Of a DNA stretch of 64,000 nt, positions 63,604-64,000 are shown in pieces; position 1 is the first letter of the stretch, and every line of letters starts with the position of its first letter. This DNA comes from Bombus terrestris. Lineage: Eukaryota > Arthropoda > Insecta > Hymenoptera > Apidae. A model generated the notes under the pieces. It was given only the letters and a program-made list of their open reading frames with translations. It was not told the DNA's origin and did no database searches. Made by a program: the position numbers and the translations under genes. Location: assembly GCF_910591885.1 (NCBI RefSeq), contig NC_063283.1, positions 8,479,001 to 8,543,000 on the forward strand. Direction: 5' to 3'.

Positions 63604-64000
63604 ATGACTACTGCAAATGGGTTTTCAGACTCACAAGAGTCTGATATATTAGGTGAAGAAGAATATAAGGCACTAGTAAAGGATATGTAAGAAGTGTTGA
63701 TGTATAATTATTATATTACATTCTCATGCATATCGATATTTTAGTTTTCGCTTGTATTAAATATATTACATGTTATGTTGCTTTATTTAGTGGATTTAGT
63801 GGATCTTGGATGCAAAGTATAACAGAAGAAATGGAGGAAAAGTACGATTTGCCACAACAATATTTGGAATCTAAAAAGCAAATGAAAGATGAAGAAGAAG
63901 AACAAGATGAAGAGTACTTTCAAGAATTTGATCCTGCCATTCCAATAAAAGAAGAGTTTCCTGGTCGTTATAATTTTCAAGTTTCACTGGGTAATCTGGA
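63604..64000 (+). CDS. Putative p53-family protein, N-terminal part (truncated by window end)
   Basis: Exon 1 (63604-63686) starts at ATG and encodes MTTANGFSDSQESDILGEEE plus a short tail, ending at donor GTAAGA. Exon 2 starts at 63791 after TTTATTTAG, in phase, and is open to the window edge. Its product is acidic (a run of D/E around KDEEEEQDEEYF) and ends with IPIKEEFPGRYNFQVSLGNL. The PGxYxFxVxLG pattern resembles the beginning of the p53 DNA-binding domain, where human p53 has GSYGFRLGF (family knowledge). The acidic N-terminus fits a transactivation region. The diagnostic zinc-binding and DNA-contact residues lie beyond the window, so this is a tentative call; another acidic nuclear protein is possible. 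A second in-frame acceptor nine bases downstream (exon start 63800) could remove three residues. Confidence 0.5.

Overview
The window is nuclear DNA from an arthropod, most likely a hymenopteran and probably a bee. This rests on the insect-type RpS23 protein, small spliced genes with GT/AG introns, no obvious large transposons, and CpG-rich DNA alternating with AT-rich gene blocks. The species cannot be named from sequence alone. All protein identities come from reading translations and splice junctions by eye; no database search was run.

Layout: positions 1-24977 show no protein-coding gene I can support. They hold CpG-rich single-copy DNA, simple repeats (TA, TC, CA, GA tracts) and pyrimidine-rich stretches. 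Positions 24978-40830 (+) carry the dominant gene, an H6/NK5-type homeobox gene (Hmx). It has three coding exons (24978-25570, 35737-36083, 39992-40830) whose phases join to 592 codons. Its introns are about 10.2 kb and 3.9 kb. Positions 40831-56164 are gene-poor but hold a speculative two-exon gene of unknown type (43397-43568 joined to 49764-49987) and members of a small dispersed repeat family.

From about 54-56 kb the DNA becomes AT-rich and gene-dense. It holds mitochondrial peroxiredoxin Prx3 (-, 3 exons, 243 aa), NELF subunit A (-, 6 exons, 528 aa), ribosomal protein uS12/RpS23 (-, 3 exons, 143 aa with a 5' TOP-like leader), and, divergent from RpS23, the first two exons of a gene whose N-terminus resembles insect p53 (+, running off the window end).

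The picture is a developmental regulator with large introns inside a gene-poor, presumably regulatory landscape, next to a compact block of housekeeping and stress genes. The most unusual observations are: a dispersed short repeat with a 179-bp foldback member in the 28-44 kb interval; an old tandem duplication in Hmx intron 1; two strong hairpin loci outside genes (near 0.5 kb and 31.0 kb); the phase-compatible unknown gene downstream of Hmx; and E2F-like boxes upstream of both NELF-A and the p53-like gene.
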